64,000 nt of DNA from Halobacillus amylolyticus (GCF_022921115.1 NZ_CP095075.1:3546001-3610000); one strand, 5' to 3'. Shown: positions 35,796-44,359, numbered from the stretch's first letter. Translations and numbers: made by a program. The notes: a model not told the origin generated them from the sequence alone.

Positions 35796-35977
35796 TTTTC
35801 ATCCTTTTTATAACGAAAGAGGTTATAAAGGAGTGTGTGTAAACGGATAGATATGAGGGATTATCCAACATAATAAACAAAATGACTGAGCAAAAGGCAA
35901 AAGAAAAACCGTTTAAGAATGATGATGGCATGGCAATCTGTGAAAGTATGCAATATGGGGGATGAAGATCCGATTAA

Positions 35978-36391
35978 TTAGGTTTTATTTTCTAGTATGT
36001 CTTTTATAATGGCAATATGAAAGGAAGCCCATGCCCTTTCGCGAAAGTGGAGAATGACACTCATTGTTAGGATTAGTATATAAGATACAACGAAAACCAC
36101 CCCCCATGGGAGCATCCCATTACTAAATATAAACTCTTGTAATTGTGCAGAAAATAGAAATAACAGCCATGGTCCGGTAGAAACCAAAATAGGGATAATC
36201 CCTGATCCGTTCTTTTCTTTTATCATGCGATAAAGTATTTTTTCTAATGTATCTGAATCAATGGTTAAATAGAAGCGTTGGATATCCGTCACTTCTTTAA
36301 TTTCTTCGATTTTATTAAAGGAGTGGTTTCTTTCACATGTCTTTTTAAGTTTAATATAAAACTTATGCGCATCACCACGAAACACAATCAT
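35978..36391 (-). CDS. Hypothetical membrane protein
   Basis: This protein of about 137 residues has an N-terminal basic soluble part (about 80 residues, MIVFRGDAHKFYIKLKKTCE...) and two transmembrane helices near residues 80-120. The start at 36391 is chosen because GGAGGG is 4 bp upstream; an ATG at 36433 has no site. It follows the sigL gene on the minus strand but a terminator separates them. I do not recognise a family. Function is unknown. Confidence 0.6.
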   Translation of the reverse strand: MIVFRGDAHKFYIKLKKTCERNHSFNKIEEIKEVTDIQRFYLTIDSDTLEKILYRMIKEKNGSGIIPILVSTGPWLLFLFSAQLQEFIFSNGMLPWGVVFVVSYILILTMSVILHFRERAWASFHIAIIKDILENKT

Positions 36392-36477
36392 TGATCCCTC
36401 CATCGAGTTTCTGCGTAATAACAGAATTAACATATCGCTATCTTTTTATGCATTCCCTCCGTCTTTTTCAGGTAACC

Positions 36478-36513
36478 AAAAAGAGTGGAGTCTGATCTAG
36501 AACTCACTCTTTT
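36478..36513. terminator. Intrinsic terminator after sigL
   Basis: The arms AAAAGAGTGGAG (36479-36490) and AACTCACTCTTTT (36501-36513) form a stem with T-rich ends on both strands. It lies 25 bp past the sigL stop codon. Confidence 0.8.
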
Positions 36514-36537
36514 CACTGATTCAATTAAATGTCCTTT

Positions 36538-37848
36538 TTAAACCTTACGCTTTGATGATGATAAAATATTTAATTCTTCCCTATACTTGGCGATCGTTCT
36601 CCGTGACACGTTAACTTCCTCCTGGTCCCTAAAGTATGCGGAGATTTTTTGATCAGAAAGTGGTTTTCTCTTATTCTCGTTCTTAACCAATTGCTGTAAC
36701 AATGCTTTTACTTTAGCCGCAGAAGTGCCGGTCTCGTCTTTTCCAAGTTTGGAAGAGAAAAACATTCGAAGCTCAAATGTCCCCATAGGTGTTTGAATGA
36801 CTTTATTTTTTGTTGCGCGGCTAACCGTTGATTCGTGAACATCGATTTCCTCGGCGACATTCTTTAACGTAAGCGGTTTAAGCGAGGCAACACCGTTAGT
36901 TAAAAAATCAATTTGTTTATCAATCATGACCTCGGTAATTTTTAAAATGGTCAAGCGGCGTTGTTCTATACTTTTTACTAACCATAAATATTTTTGATAG
37001 TGTTTATTTAGGTAGTTGGATGCCTCGTTGTTTTGTCCTAGGTATGTTGTGTACTGTTTGTTCATATTTACTGTTGGTATGAACTTATCGTTAAGGGAAA
37101 TGGTGTATTTCTCTCTCACCTTTTCTATGATAATATCTGGAACTTGATATCTTATGGGTGTACGATAAATATCAGCGCAAGGTTTAGGATCAAGACTTTG
37201 AATGAGAGTAACAATGGATTTAACCTCTTCAAACGGTATTTCCAGGGAGGAGGAAATTTCCTTCCATTTGTTATTAGCAACTAGCTCAAGATAATCGGTA
37301 ATTACTTGCTCAGTCATTCGATCGTTAGGGTGATATGCTCGTAATTGTAATAATAGACACTCTTTTAATCCTCTGGCTCCAACACCTGCGGGCTCAAGTT
37401 GTTGAAGGAGGTCGATGGCGTATAGGGATTTTTGTTCAGTAACATTTAATAATTGGGAAATATCTGATGTACTTAATGGCAAATAGCCATTTTCATCCAG
37501 GTTAAGAATTAGATAACGCAATATAGTCCGTTCTCTTTCCTCAATATCAAGAAATTGTGCTTGTTCTAATAAATGCTCCCACATCCCTTTATCTTCACTT
37601 TTCAGATAATCAAGCGGGTTTACTTCGGAATGGGTATTTAGGGATTTTGAATGACTTTTAGAAACGGGATAGTCTTCCCTGAAGGAGATGTCATGATTAT
37701 TTTCTTCTAGTTCAATTAGTGGGTTTTCCATTGCTTGTTCCTGAATGAACTGTTCCATTTCCACCGTACTATATTGAAGCATTGTTATCGCTTGGTTTAA
37801 GTCGGGCGTCATCACCATTTTTTGTTTTTGTGAAAGTTCTAATTTCAC
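36538..37848 (-). CDS. sigL: RNA polymerase sigma-54 factor
   Basis: This 436-residue protein is the sigma-54 factor that directs RNA polymerase to -24/-12 promoters and needs an AAA+ activator. It has the N-terminal activator-contact region, a Core-binding domain and the C-terminal RpoN box SRRTIAKYREELNI. Start: GTG 37848 is preferred over GTG 37857, because AAAGGGGTG lies 6 bp before it. The window also contains a sigma-54 activator (41484) and a matching promoter (44303), so this gene's product acts on nearby genes. A cre site at 37863-37876 lies directly in front of the start. Confidence 0.96.
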   Translation of the reverse strand: MKLELSQKQKMVMTPDLNQAITMLQYSTVEMEQFIQEQAMENPLIELEENNHDISFREDYPVSKSHSKSLNTHSEVNPLDYLKSEDKGMWEHLLEQAQFLDIEERERTILRYLILNLDENGYLPLSTSDISQLLNVTEQKSLYAIDLLQQLEPAGVGARGLKECLLLQLRAYHPNDRMTEQVITDYLELVANNKWKEISSSLEIPFEEVKSIVTLIQSLDPKPCADIYRTPIRYQVPDIIIEKVREKYTISLNDKFIPTVNMNKQYTTYLGQNNEASNYLNKHYQKYLWLVKSIEQRRLTILKITEVMIDKQIDFLTNGVASLKPLTLKNVAEEIDVHESTVSRATKNKVIQTPMGTFELRMFFSSKLGKDETGTSAAKVKALLQQLVKNENKRKPLSDQKISAYFRDQEEVNVSRRTIAKYREELNILSSSKRKV

Positions 37849-37862
37849 TTCTATCACCCCTT

Positions 37863-37876
37863 TGAATACGCTTACA
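37863..37876 (-). promoter_or_regulatory. cre site overlapping sigL leader
   Basis: TGAATACGCTTACA matches TGWAANCGNTNWCA with one deviation. It lies 15-28 bp upstream of the sigL start codon, the place expected for a CcpA roadblock. Bacillus subtilis sigL is known to be repressed by CcpA through a roadblock cre. Confidence 0.7.
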
Positions 37877-38026
37877 AAAAATACAACTGTAAAAGAGATC
37901 CAATTGTAGATCTTCTGAAATCTTCTTCTGATCAGTAAAGGCCAATAATGCTGACATCTTACTAAAAAAAGGCTTATGTTTATTATATATGTTTTTGTCG
38001 ATCATTTCATTTTGAAATTTTAAACC

Positions 38027-38055
38027 TAGACAGAAAATTAAAATAATTATATAAT
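38027..38055 (+). promoter_or_regulatory. Strong sigma-A promoter
   Basis: TAGACA (38027-38032) and TATAAT (38050-38055) are separated by exactly 17 bp. No open frame starts in the next 190 bp, and a terminator lies 180 bp downstream. The upstream part of the 37849-38258 gap holds nothing else recognisable. Confidence 0.8.
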
Positions 38056-38061
38056 GGTACT

Positions 38062-38232
38062 ACAATGTTCACTCCTAGAAAGATCACCTCTTTCATGACC
38101 AGTGAATCCGAAGTTTCGTTTAGCAAAATGAATGACTACGACTGTGAATCTTCGTGCCCTCATTAGCGTGGGGAATTTAACGTGGATCTAAGCCAGTGAT
38201 ATCAAGCTTTCTTTGATATGGCTGGCTTTTTT
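38062..38232 (+). ncRNA. Candidate sRNA or attenuated leader of the acyl-CoA dehydrogenase gene
   Basis: A strong promoter (38027) and an intrinsic terminator (38190-38232) delimit about 170 nt without an ORF, ending 27 bp before the acyl-CoA dehydrogenase start. That is the layout of either a small RNA or a riboswitch/attenuator leader. Possible stems inside are GAAAG/CTTTC (about 38079-38094) and CGAA/TTCG. The heptamer CCAGTGA occurs at 38099 and again in the terminator arm at 38193. No T-box sequence or named riboswitch was recognised. Confidence 0.45.
38190..38232 (+). terminator. Intrinsic terminator before acyl-CoA dehydrogenase gene
   Basis: AAGCCAG (38190-38196) and ATATCAA (38199-38205) pair with TTGATAT (38213-38219) and CTGGCTT (38222-38228), with one internal mismatch, followed by T residues. 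Confidence 0.85.
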
Positions 38233-38258
38233 AATTTAAAAAAATTGGAGGGATTTGA

Positions 38259-39473
38259 ATGATGAATTTTGAATTAACGGAAGAACAGGAAATGGTTAGA
38301 AAAATGGTGCGTCAATTTGTCGATAAAGAAATTAATCCTTATATACAGGGTTGGGATGCTGAGGGACATTTTGAGCCGTCGATCATGAAGCGTTTAGCTG
38401 ATCTTGATTTAATGGGGGTCTGTATTCCCGAACAATATGGCGGCAGTGGAATGGACTATAATACGCTGGCCATTGTATGTGAGGAGTTAGAACGCGGGGA
38501 TACAGCCTTCAGAACGGCGGTATCTGTACACACAGGGTTAAATAGTATGACACTATTACAATGGGGAAATGAAGCACAAAAGCAAAAATATCTCACCCCG
38601 CAAGCGAAAGGGGAAAAGGTAGGAGCTTTTGGGTTAACAGAACCAAATGCTGGCTCTGATGTTGCCTCACTACAGACAACGGCTGTCAAAGAGGGAGATC
38701 ATTATATTTTAAATGGGCAAAAAACTTGGATCTCGCTTTGCGATTATGCCGATCACTTTCTCGTTTTTGCCTATACGGATAAAGATAAAAAGCATAGAGG
38801 AATCTCCGCCTTTATTGTGGAGCGGACCATGCCTGGCTTCTCCTCCAAAGCCATTAAGGGAAAATTGGGGATTAGAGCAGGAAACACCGGAGAAATATTT
38901 TTTGACAGCGTGAAGGTGCCAAAAGAAAACCTTCTTGGGGAAGAAGGGGAAGGATTTAAAATTGCTATGGCTGCTTTAGATAACGGTAGATTTACGGTAG
39001 CTGCTGGTGCGTGTGGTCAAATTCTTGCATGTATTGAAGAAAGTATTAACTACTGCCATGAAAGAAAAACTTTTGGAAAAGAAATCGGGAAGCATCAGTT
39101 AGTTCAGCAAATGCTGGCCAAAATGGAGGCAGGTTACCAGATGTCCCGGCTACTCGTCTTTCGTGCCGGCTCCTTAAAGAATCAAGGGAAGCGGAATACA
39201 AGAGAGACATCACTGGCGAAATGGCAGGCTTGTGACTATGCTAATGAAGCGGCCAATGACGCTGTCCAAATTCATGGAGCTTACGGATATTCAAATGATT
39301 ATCCAGTTGAACGGTTTTTAAGAAACTCTAAGGCACCTGTTATCTATGAGGGCACAAGGGAGATTCATACCGTGATGCAAGCTGAATACCTTCTCGGATA
39401 CCGATCAGATAAACAATTGTCCAACTCTTTACCCGTTTGGCCATTTGAAGAAGCGAAAGAAGAAGTGAAATAG
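38259..39473 (+). CDS. Acyl-CoA dehydrogenase
   Basis: This 404-residue FAD enzyme carries GAFGLTEPNAGSDVASL, KTWISLCDYADHF and an intact catalytic glutamate in YEGTREIHTVMQ. The QIHGAYGYSNDYPVERF block is present. It may serve the same electron-transfer flavoprotein as the other acyl-CoA dehydrogenases. It starts at ATG 38259 behind GGAGGG. The leader with terminator just upstream suggests its own regulation. It stands apart from the sigma-54 operon and is followed by the DUF3870 and permease genes. The ending MQAEYLLG is seen in short/branched-chain and glutaryl-CoA-type relatives. Confidence 0.92.
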   Translation: MMNFELTEEQEMVRKMVRQFVDKEINPYIQGWDAEGHFEPSIMKRLADLDLMGVCIPEQYGGSGMDYNTLAIVCEELERGDTAFRTAVSVHTGLNSMTLLQWGNEAQKQKYLTPQAKGEKVGAFGLTEPNAGSDVASLQTTAVKEGDHYILNGQKTWISLCDYADHFLVFAYTDKDKKHRGISAFIVERTMPGFSSKAIKGKLGIRAGNTGEIFFDSVKVPKENLLGEEGEGFKIAMAALDNGRFTVAAGACGQILACIEESINYCHERKTFGKEIGKHQLVQQMLAKMEAGYQMSRLLVFRAGSLKNQGKRNTRETSLAKWQACDYANEAANDAVQIHGAYGYSNDYPVERFLRNSKAPVIYEGTREIHTVMQAEYLLGYRSDKQLSNSLPVWPFEEAKEEVK

Positions 39474-39494
39474 AAGAAAAAGTATGACTATGTG

Positions 39495-39571
39495 ATGAGT
39501 TTCCTATGATCTACTTTAAAAAGAAGGAATTTTCAAATTTAAAAGAGAATGTTTTAAAGTAGATTACTCAT
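39495..39571. promoter_or_regulatory. Long hairpin in leader of the DUF3870 gene
   Basis: A perfect 13-bp inverted repeat ATCTACTTTAAAA (39509-39521) / TTTTAAAGTAGAT (39552-39564) is flanked by a second pair ATGAGT (39495-39500) / ACTCAT (39566-39571). It ends 17 bp before the start codon, close to the ribosome site. No T-run follows. Confidence 0.6.
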
Positions 39572-39587
39572 AAAAAGGGGTAGAAAA

Positions 39588-39920
39588 ATGGGAAACTCAC
39601 AGATACTTTTTATTGCCGGCCATGCAAGACTGCCAGAAGGTATGGCAGCCCAAAACATGTACGAAACCATTACGGTTACTGCTGAGGTAGATCGTGTATA
39701 TGGTGTCGTTTTAGAGGCATCATGTACACTTGCTACGGAGCATGGCAGAGACTATATTGGGAAGATCTTAAAAGGGTTTAGTCTGCGCCATGATATAGAG
39801 GAAGTTATTAAATGCATAGAAGAACAGTATTATGGAAAGGCAGCAAATGCGATTATTGCTGCCCTAAAGGATTTACACTATCAATTTCAGCAAGTGAAAC
39901 AGGTACAGCGCCCCTGCTAA
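39588..39920 (+). CDS. DUF3870 protein
   Basis: This 110-residue protein resembles the DUF3870 family of small Firmicute proteins of unknown role, seen next to sigma-54 regulators and catabolic genes. The core is GHARLPEGMAAQNMYETITVTAEVD and a GRDYIGKILKGFSLRHDIEEVI segment. No membrane segment and no catalytic motif are evident. Start ATG 39588 follows AAAGGGG. A hairpin in its leader and a terminator after it make it a likely short transcript. The function is not known. Confidence 0.8.
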   Translation: MGNSQILFIAGHARLPEGMAAQNMYETITVTAEVDRVYGVVLEASCTLATEHGRDYIGKILKGFSLRHDIEEVIKCIEEQYYGKAANAIIAALKDLHYQFQQVKQVQRPC

Positions 39921-39960
39921 AGGGTACAAATAAAAATGTATTAATTCAAAACAAGACAGA

Positions 39961-39995
39961 GCTTTCACTGTAAGGATCAGTGAAAGCCATCGTTT
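39961..39995 (+). terminator. Intrinsic terminator after DUF3870
   Basis: GCTTTCACTG (39961-39970) pairs perfectly with CAGTGAAAGC (39978-39987) with a 7-nt loop, followed by a T-rich stretch. Confidence 0.85.
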
Positions 39996-40025
39996 TTGTG
40001 TCAGAAAAAAGAATGGGTGAGATGG

Positions 40026-41432
40026 GTGAAAACGACCTATTTGTTTAGCATTCAGAAATGGAAAGTAATCATCATCTTAACTATGTGCTTTCTCTACATA
40101 TTTCATTTCTTTTTTCCAGCGAAATCACTTTTTTACCTATTGTCAGGTTGTGGGATTTTCGTGTTTTTAATAAGTTCGTTTTTTGTCCGTGGGATCCCAA
40201 AGTACATTACCCTGATGTTACTATTACTAGGTTTTATAATTAACGGAATGTACAAAGAACAACCATTTGCTGCCAGCCTTCAGGGGATTCAACAGAATCT
40301 GCCACTTTTAACTTTAATCATCCTTGTGCCGATGCTGTCCATTCCGTTAAAAACAGGCGGTTATTTTCATTCACTCCATTATTTTTTAAAAAAGTGGGAG
40401 AACAATCCTAGACTTGCTTTCTTCGGTCTTTCTAGCTTTATTGCGTTAATAAGTCCGATCTTAAACATGGGCTCAGTCAAGATGGTCCATGAAATGGTTG
40501 AAAAATTAACTATTAATCCAATGATTCTGGGGAAATCTTATTTAATTGGATTTTCATCTGCTATGCTTTGGTCGCCTTACTTTGCTTCAGTTGCTATAGT
40601 TTTACACGAAGTAGGAGGAGAGATTAGCGGATACATAGGAATAGGGCTGACCGTAGCTGTCATTCAATTAGGAATCGGGAATCTATTATTCAGGAACTCC
40701 TCTAAAAAGTTGTATTTACCTAGTGATGAGAAGGAAGGCAGGGAAGGAAGTAAGGCTTTGGCTGTTGGGGAAGAGGAAGGAGATCCAAGCACCCATGTGA
40801 AAAGTATTGCGAAACTTCTTGGAATGCTCGCGGCTTTAATCGCTTCTTTATTAGTACTAGAGTATCTTACTCACATTTCCATGCTAATGCTCGTCAGTTT
40901 AATAGCAATCATTGTGCCAATCTTGTGGGGCACACTCACTTTCAAGTGGAAACAATTGTTCTTTGAGTGGAAAAATTACACCCGGTCTGTTTCACTGATG
41001 GATAATGAAATCACGTTATTTTTAAGTGCCGGATTATTTGGAAGCGCTATTACAAATACGGTGTTTGCTGATCGTATTCAAGCTTTTCTGATGGGCTTTG
41101 CCGAAGCTTCTTTCCTATTATTTGTTCTTGCTATTTTTGTGATTGTGCTCATGTTTGCTTTCATTGGGGTTCACCAGATCGTAGTCATCCCGATTCTGGC
41201 TGCACAAGTTTCAGCGGCAAGCCTTGGTATTTCCCCAGAATTTTTGGCTCTCATTTTCATTATGTCCTGGTCAATGACGGCTGTATTGTGTCCGTTAAAT
41301 GCGATTAACATTATTGTAAGTAAATGCCTGCGGCGCAACGGGCTGACTGTAGGTTTTCGATGGAATGGAGCCTATATTATGAGCTTGGTCAGTTTGGTCA
41401 TCGTCGTGATTACAGTCTACGGTTTTTTGTGA
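40026..41432 (+). CDS. Multi-pass membrane transporter of unknown family
   Basis: This protein of about 468 residues has roughly 11-12 hydrophobic segments and a charged loop around residues 235-260 rich in Glu/Lys. The start at GTG 40026 is tentative; GTG 39996 lies in a terminator tail without a site. Sequence such as SPILNMGSVKMVHEMVEKL and FIGVHQIVVIPILAAQ recalls DctM/ArsB/NhaD-like ion transporters (IT superfamily), but I do not recognise a named member. It lies between DUF3870 and the sigma-54 regulator, so it may export or import the effector of that regulator. Function is unknown. Confidence 0.75.
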   Translation: MKTTYLFSIQKWKVIIILTMCFLYIFHFFFPAKSLFYLLSGCGIFVFLISSFFVRGIPKYITLMLLLLGFIINGMYKEQPFAASLQGIQQNLPLLTLIILVPMLSIPLKTGGYFHSLHYFLKKWENNPRLAFFGLSSFIALISPILNMGSVKMVHEMVEKLTINPMILGKSYLIGFSSAMLWSPYFASVAIVLHEVGGEISGYIGIGLTVAVIQLGIGNLLFRNSSKKLYLPSDEKEGREGSKALAVGEEEGDPSTHVKSIAKLLGMLAALIASLLVLEYLTHISMLMLVSLIAIIVPILWGTLTFKWKQLFFEWKNYTRSVSLMDNEITLFLSAGLFGSAITNTVFADRIQAFLMGFAEASFLLFVLAIFVIVLMFAFIGVHQIVVIPILAAQVSAASLGISPEFLALIFIMSWSMTAVLCPLNAINIIVSKCLRRNGLTVGFRWNGAYIMSLVSLVIVVITVYGFL

Positions 41433-41483
41433 AAAACGTCATTTTCCACCGAGAGAAGTTCTAAAAACGGAGGCGATGAAACA

Positions 41484-43181
41484 GTGATTCTAATTGAAGT
41501 AGTCGAGCAGATTCCCCTACCAGCTGTCGTCATTAATCAAGATGGTCTCGTTCTTTCCTACAATCATTTGATGGAATCTAGTTTACAGGGAGGAATGGCA
41601 AGAGGTATAAGCCTGCAAGGTGCTTTTTCACGATGGGAAACGAGCGCCCATTCAAAAATTATAATGGCAGAGTCCAAGGGGAAACGCTTCGTTTTTATTG
41701 AGGGACCATTGGACGGTACGAATGATGTCTTGCTGATCGGTACAGAAACATCGGAGCTGTCTGCACTAGTAAACGAGAACAAAGAGCTTAAAAATTTAAC
41801 CCGGGAGTTAGATGCCATTATCGAAAATTCATATGACGGTATCTATATCACTGATCACACAGGGGTTACATGGAAAACGAATTCAGCGATCGAGAGAATC
41901 ACAGGTATCCCGAAAGAATATTATATCGGTAAACATGTGGATGCCCTGATTAAAAGGGGAATCTTAAAAAGCTCCGTCACTCCGAAGGTCGTCAAACAGC
42001 GGAGGACGGTTTCGCTCGTCCAGGATAATTATGCCGGAAAAGAAACCTTAATCACGGGTACCCCGGTGTTTAATGAAGAAGGTGATGTTGAAAAGGTTGT
42101 CACCAATATTAGAGATTTATCAGACCTGAATGAGCTGCAAGCTGAGTTGAGTAAAATGAATAAGTTAAATGATAAGTACAAAAAGGAATTGGATTTACTA
42201 AAGAATAAGTCAGATCGACTAGATGGTATTGTCGTAAACAGTGAGCGAATGAAAATGATTTATGACACGGCTGACCGAATAGCTGATGTTGATGCGACCG
42301 TATTAATATTAGGTCAAACCGGTGTCGGGAAAGACATTCTTGCCAAACACATATTCACAAACAGTGTACGCTCTAAGGAAGGGGAATTTATTAAAATAAA
42401 TTGCGGCGCCATACCGGCCGACCTCTTAGAATCGGAATTGTTCGGTTATGATCGTGGTGCCTTTACCGGAGCTAATCGTCAAGGGAAGCCAGGGATGTTT
42501 GAGATGGCAGACAAAGGCGTGCTTTTTTTAGACGAAATTGGTGAATTACCGTTAATGCTTCAGGTTAAATTATTGAGGGTTCTTCAGGAAAACGAGATTC
42601 AAAGAATTGGCGGAACAAAGCCGAGAAAAATAGATGTTAGAATCATTGCCGCTACGAACAGAAATCTGAAGGATATGGTAGAAAAAGGAGACTTTCGTGA
42701 GGATTTATATTACAGACTGAATGTGCTGCCAATTTTCATTCCACCGTTGAAAGAACGTCGCGATGACATTTTACCTTTGATCCAAACCTTTCTAAAGCAA
42801 GCAAATGAAAAGTACCATATGAGTAAAAAGATAGACAGCAAGCTAAAGGATTTCTTTTTTACCTATGACTGGCCCGGGAATTTGAGGGAACTTTCTAATC
42901 TTATCGAAAGATTAGTTGTAACTACACCTACCGATATCATACAGTTGGAAAATCTCCCTTCTGAGTATAGTGAATCTAACGAAACAGTCGCAGGTCCCGC
43001 TTCGATTGTGTCCTTAAAGGAAGCAACAGAAATGGCGGAAGCGAAAGTATTGCGCTTAGCTGTAGAAAAATACCAGAACACTTACGAGATGGCGAAAGCA
43101 TTAGAAACAAGTCAGCCGACGATTGTTAGAAAACTGAAGAAGTACAACCTAAATTGTAAAAAAGGGGAGGGCCACGAATGA
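41484..43181 (+). CDS. Sigma-54-dependent transcriptional activator with PAS domain
   Basis: This 565-residue protein has an N-terminal sensory region and PAS domain (about residues 100-225, ITDHTGVTWKTNSAIERITG), a linker, an AAA+ domain with Walker A GQTGVGKD (277-284), the sigma-54 contact loop GAFTGA (325-330) and Walker B FLDEIGEL, then a C-terminal Fis-type helix-turn-helix ending LETSQPTIVRKLKKYN. It is the expected activator of the sigma-54 promoter at 44303. Start GTG 41484 follows GGAGG. It overlaps the next gene by 4 bp. No response-regulator domain is present, so its signal is probably a metabolite. Confidence 0.94.
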   Translation: MILIEVVEQIPLPAVVINQDGLVLSYNHLMESSLQGGMARGISLQGAFSRWETSAHSKIIMAESKGKRFVFIEGPLDGTNDVLLIGTETSELSALVNENKELKNLTRELDAIIENSYDGIYITDHTGVTWKTNSAIERITGIPKEYYIGKHVDALIKRGILKSSVTPKVVKQRRTVSLVQDNYAGKETLITGTPVFNEEGDVEKVVTNIRDLSDLNELQAELSKMNKLNDKYKKELDLLKNKSDRLDGIVVNSERMKMIYDTADRIADVDATVLILGQTGVGKDILAKHIFTNSVRSKEGEFIKINCGAIPADLLESELFGYDRGAFTGANRQGKPGMFEMADKGVLFLDEIGELPLMLQVKLLRVLQENEIQRIGGTKPRKIDVRIIAATNRNLKDMVEKGDFREDLYYRLNVLPIFIPPLKERRDDILPLIQTFLKQANEKYHMSKKIDSKLKDFFFTYDWPGNLRELSNLIERLVVTTPTDIIQLENLPSEYSESNETVAGPASIVSLKEATEMAEAKVLRLAVEKYQNTYEMAKALETSQPTIVRKLKKYNLNCKKGEGHE

Positions 43182-44101
43182 ACATAGGTGTTGCTGGTGC
43201 AGGAGCAGTAGGTTGTTATTTTGGCGGATTGCTAAAAAAGGCGGGCCATCATGTGACCTTTTTAGCCAGGGGCAGCCACCTTACTGCCATGAAGGAAGAT
43301 GGTTTATTCATTCAGAGGGAGCAGGATACCATACATATTACGAATGAATTCACCAATGATCCAAGTGATCTAGCTGATTCGGATCTCATCTTATTCTGTG
43401 TAAAGTCGAATGATACAGAAGGCATGGCGCAACAGCTCCGAACTAGTTTGAATAAACACGCGCTTATTGTAACCATGCAGAATGGCGTAGAGAATGAGGA
43501 AATGCTTAAAGCGATTTTTGACACCGACCGAGTGCTATCTTCCGCCACTTACGTCCAAGCTTTTGTGGAAGCGCCAGGAAAGATCCGCCAACAAGGGAGA
43601 GTGAAACTCGTTGTGGGGGAATTAGGGCAATCAACAACTAGTGAGTGTTTAGCAATTGTAGAAGAATTTCAAAAAGCCGGAATAGATACGGTTCATTCTG
43701 CTAACATCCTTGAGAGAAAATGGCATAAACTGCTATGGAATGCCACTTTTAATCCGTTATCAGCCGTTTCAAGTGCTCGAGTAGGACAAATTTTAGACGA
43801 TGAAAATCTACGAAAAACAGCAGGGACTATATGTTCTGAAGTAGTAGAGGTGGCGGTGAAAACGGGGATTCCACTTGATCGAGAAGCAACAATAGCCAAG
43901 ATCTTCTCCAATGCGGAACTTGCTAGAGATCATCAAACTTCGATGCTGCAAGATCGTCTTCAAGGAAAGCGCATGGAAGTCGAAGCCATGTGTGGATTTA
44001 TCGTCAGACAATCAGCTGACCTTGATGTTTCCGCGCCTACCCTCCACTCCATTTATAGTATTCTAAACTTTTTTGACCGAAAATATGTTGAGGCTAAATG
44101 A
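43178..44101 (+). CDS. 2-dehydropantoate 2-reductase-like protein (ApbA/PanE family)
   Basis: This 307-residue NADPH-dependent reductase has the Rossmann motif AGAGAVGCYFGGLLKKAGH and a C-terminal helical domain with ERKWHKLLWNATFNPLSA. It overlaps the sigma-54 activator by 4 bp (ATGA), so the two are co-translated. In this setting it could reduce a 2-oxoacid in the pathway and not make pantoate, since pantothenate genes are absent nearby. Family membership is firm; the physiological substrate is open. Confidence 0.85.
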   Translation: MNIGVAGAGAVGCYFGGLLKKAGHHVTFLARGSHLTAMKEDGLFIQREQDTIHITNEFTNDPSDLADSDLILFCVKSNDTEGMAQQLRTSLNKHALIVTMQNGVENEEMLKAIFDTDRVLSSATYVQAFVEAPGKIRQQGRVKLVVGELGQSTTSECLAIVEEFQKAGIDTVHSANILERKWHKLLWNATFNPLSAVSSARVGQILDDENLRKTAGTICSEVVEVAVKTGIPLDREATIAKIFSNAELARDHQTSMLQDRLQGKRMEVEAMCGFIVRQSADLDVSAPTLHSIYSILNFFDRKYVEAK

Positions 44102-44105
44102 TTTG

Positions 44106-44183
44106 ATTCATTTTTGAATTAAATCATTCATTTTTAAATCAACATGATCCCCTTTAAAATGTCAAATTGATTTGTTTTTGAAT
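44106..44183. promoter_or_regulatory. Three putative upstream activating sites for the sigma-54 activator
   Basis: ATTCATTTTTGAAT (44106-44119) is a perfect inverted repeat ATTCA-N4-TGAAT. Imperfect copies ATTCATTTTTAAAT (44126-44139) and ATTTGTTTTTGAAT (44170-44183) follow; the first two are 20 bp apart. They lie about 120-200 bp upstream of the sigma-54 promoter, typical for an enhancer. Confidence 0.65.
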
Positions 44184-44252
44184 TGTGGTCGCACATAGGC
44201 ATAGTTAAAGCTCCCTGCTAGCGCTAAAAATTATTACTCTAAATCCCTAAAA

Positions 44253-44276
44253 GGCTGCAGTGTGCAGTCTTTTTTT
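44253..44276 (+). terminator. Intrinsic terminator before the sigma-54 promoter
   Basis: GGCTGCA (44253-44259) pairs with TGCAGTC (44263-44269) with one G-U and a 3-nt loop, followed by seven T residues. Confidence 0.85.
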
Positions 44277-44302
44277 ATATGTTTTTGACCGAAAAGAAAA
44301 GT

Positions 44303-44318
44303 TGGCATGATTATTGCA
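44303..44318 (+). promoter_or_regulatory. Sigma-54 (-24/-12) promoter
   Basis: TGGCATGATTATTGCA matches TGGCAC-N5-TTGCA with the invariant GG (44304-44305) and GC (44316-44317) exactly in phase. The start codon of the acyl-CoA dehydrogenase is at 44360. Confidence 0.9.
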
Positions 44319-44359
44319 TTATTAACAGGGACGATAAAAACAGGAAGGGTGTTTCTAAC

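Noticed and set aside
35881..35964. 27-residue ORF after the LuxR-type gene
   Set aside because: No ribosome site and no conserved feature.
38062..38232. T-box riboswitch upstream of the acyl-CoA dehydrogenase gene
   Set aside because: The antiterminator consensus (GGGTGGNACC-type) is absent and the downstream gene is not amino-acid related.
44279..44359. Upstream in-frame start for the acyl-CoA dehydrogenase at 44279
   Set aside because: It lies before the sigma-54 promoter and lacks a ribosome site; ATG 44360 fits the family N-terminus.
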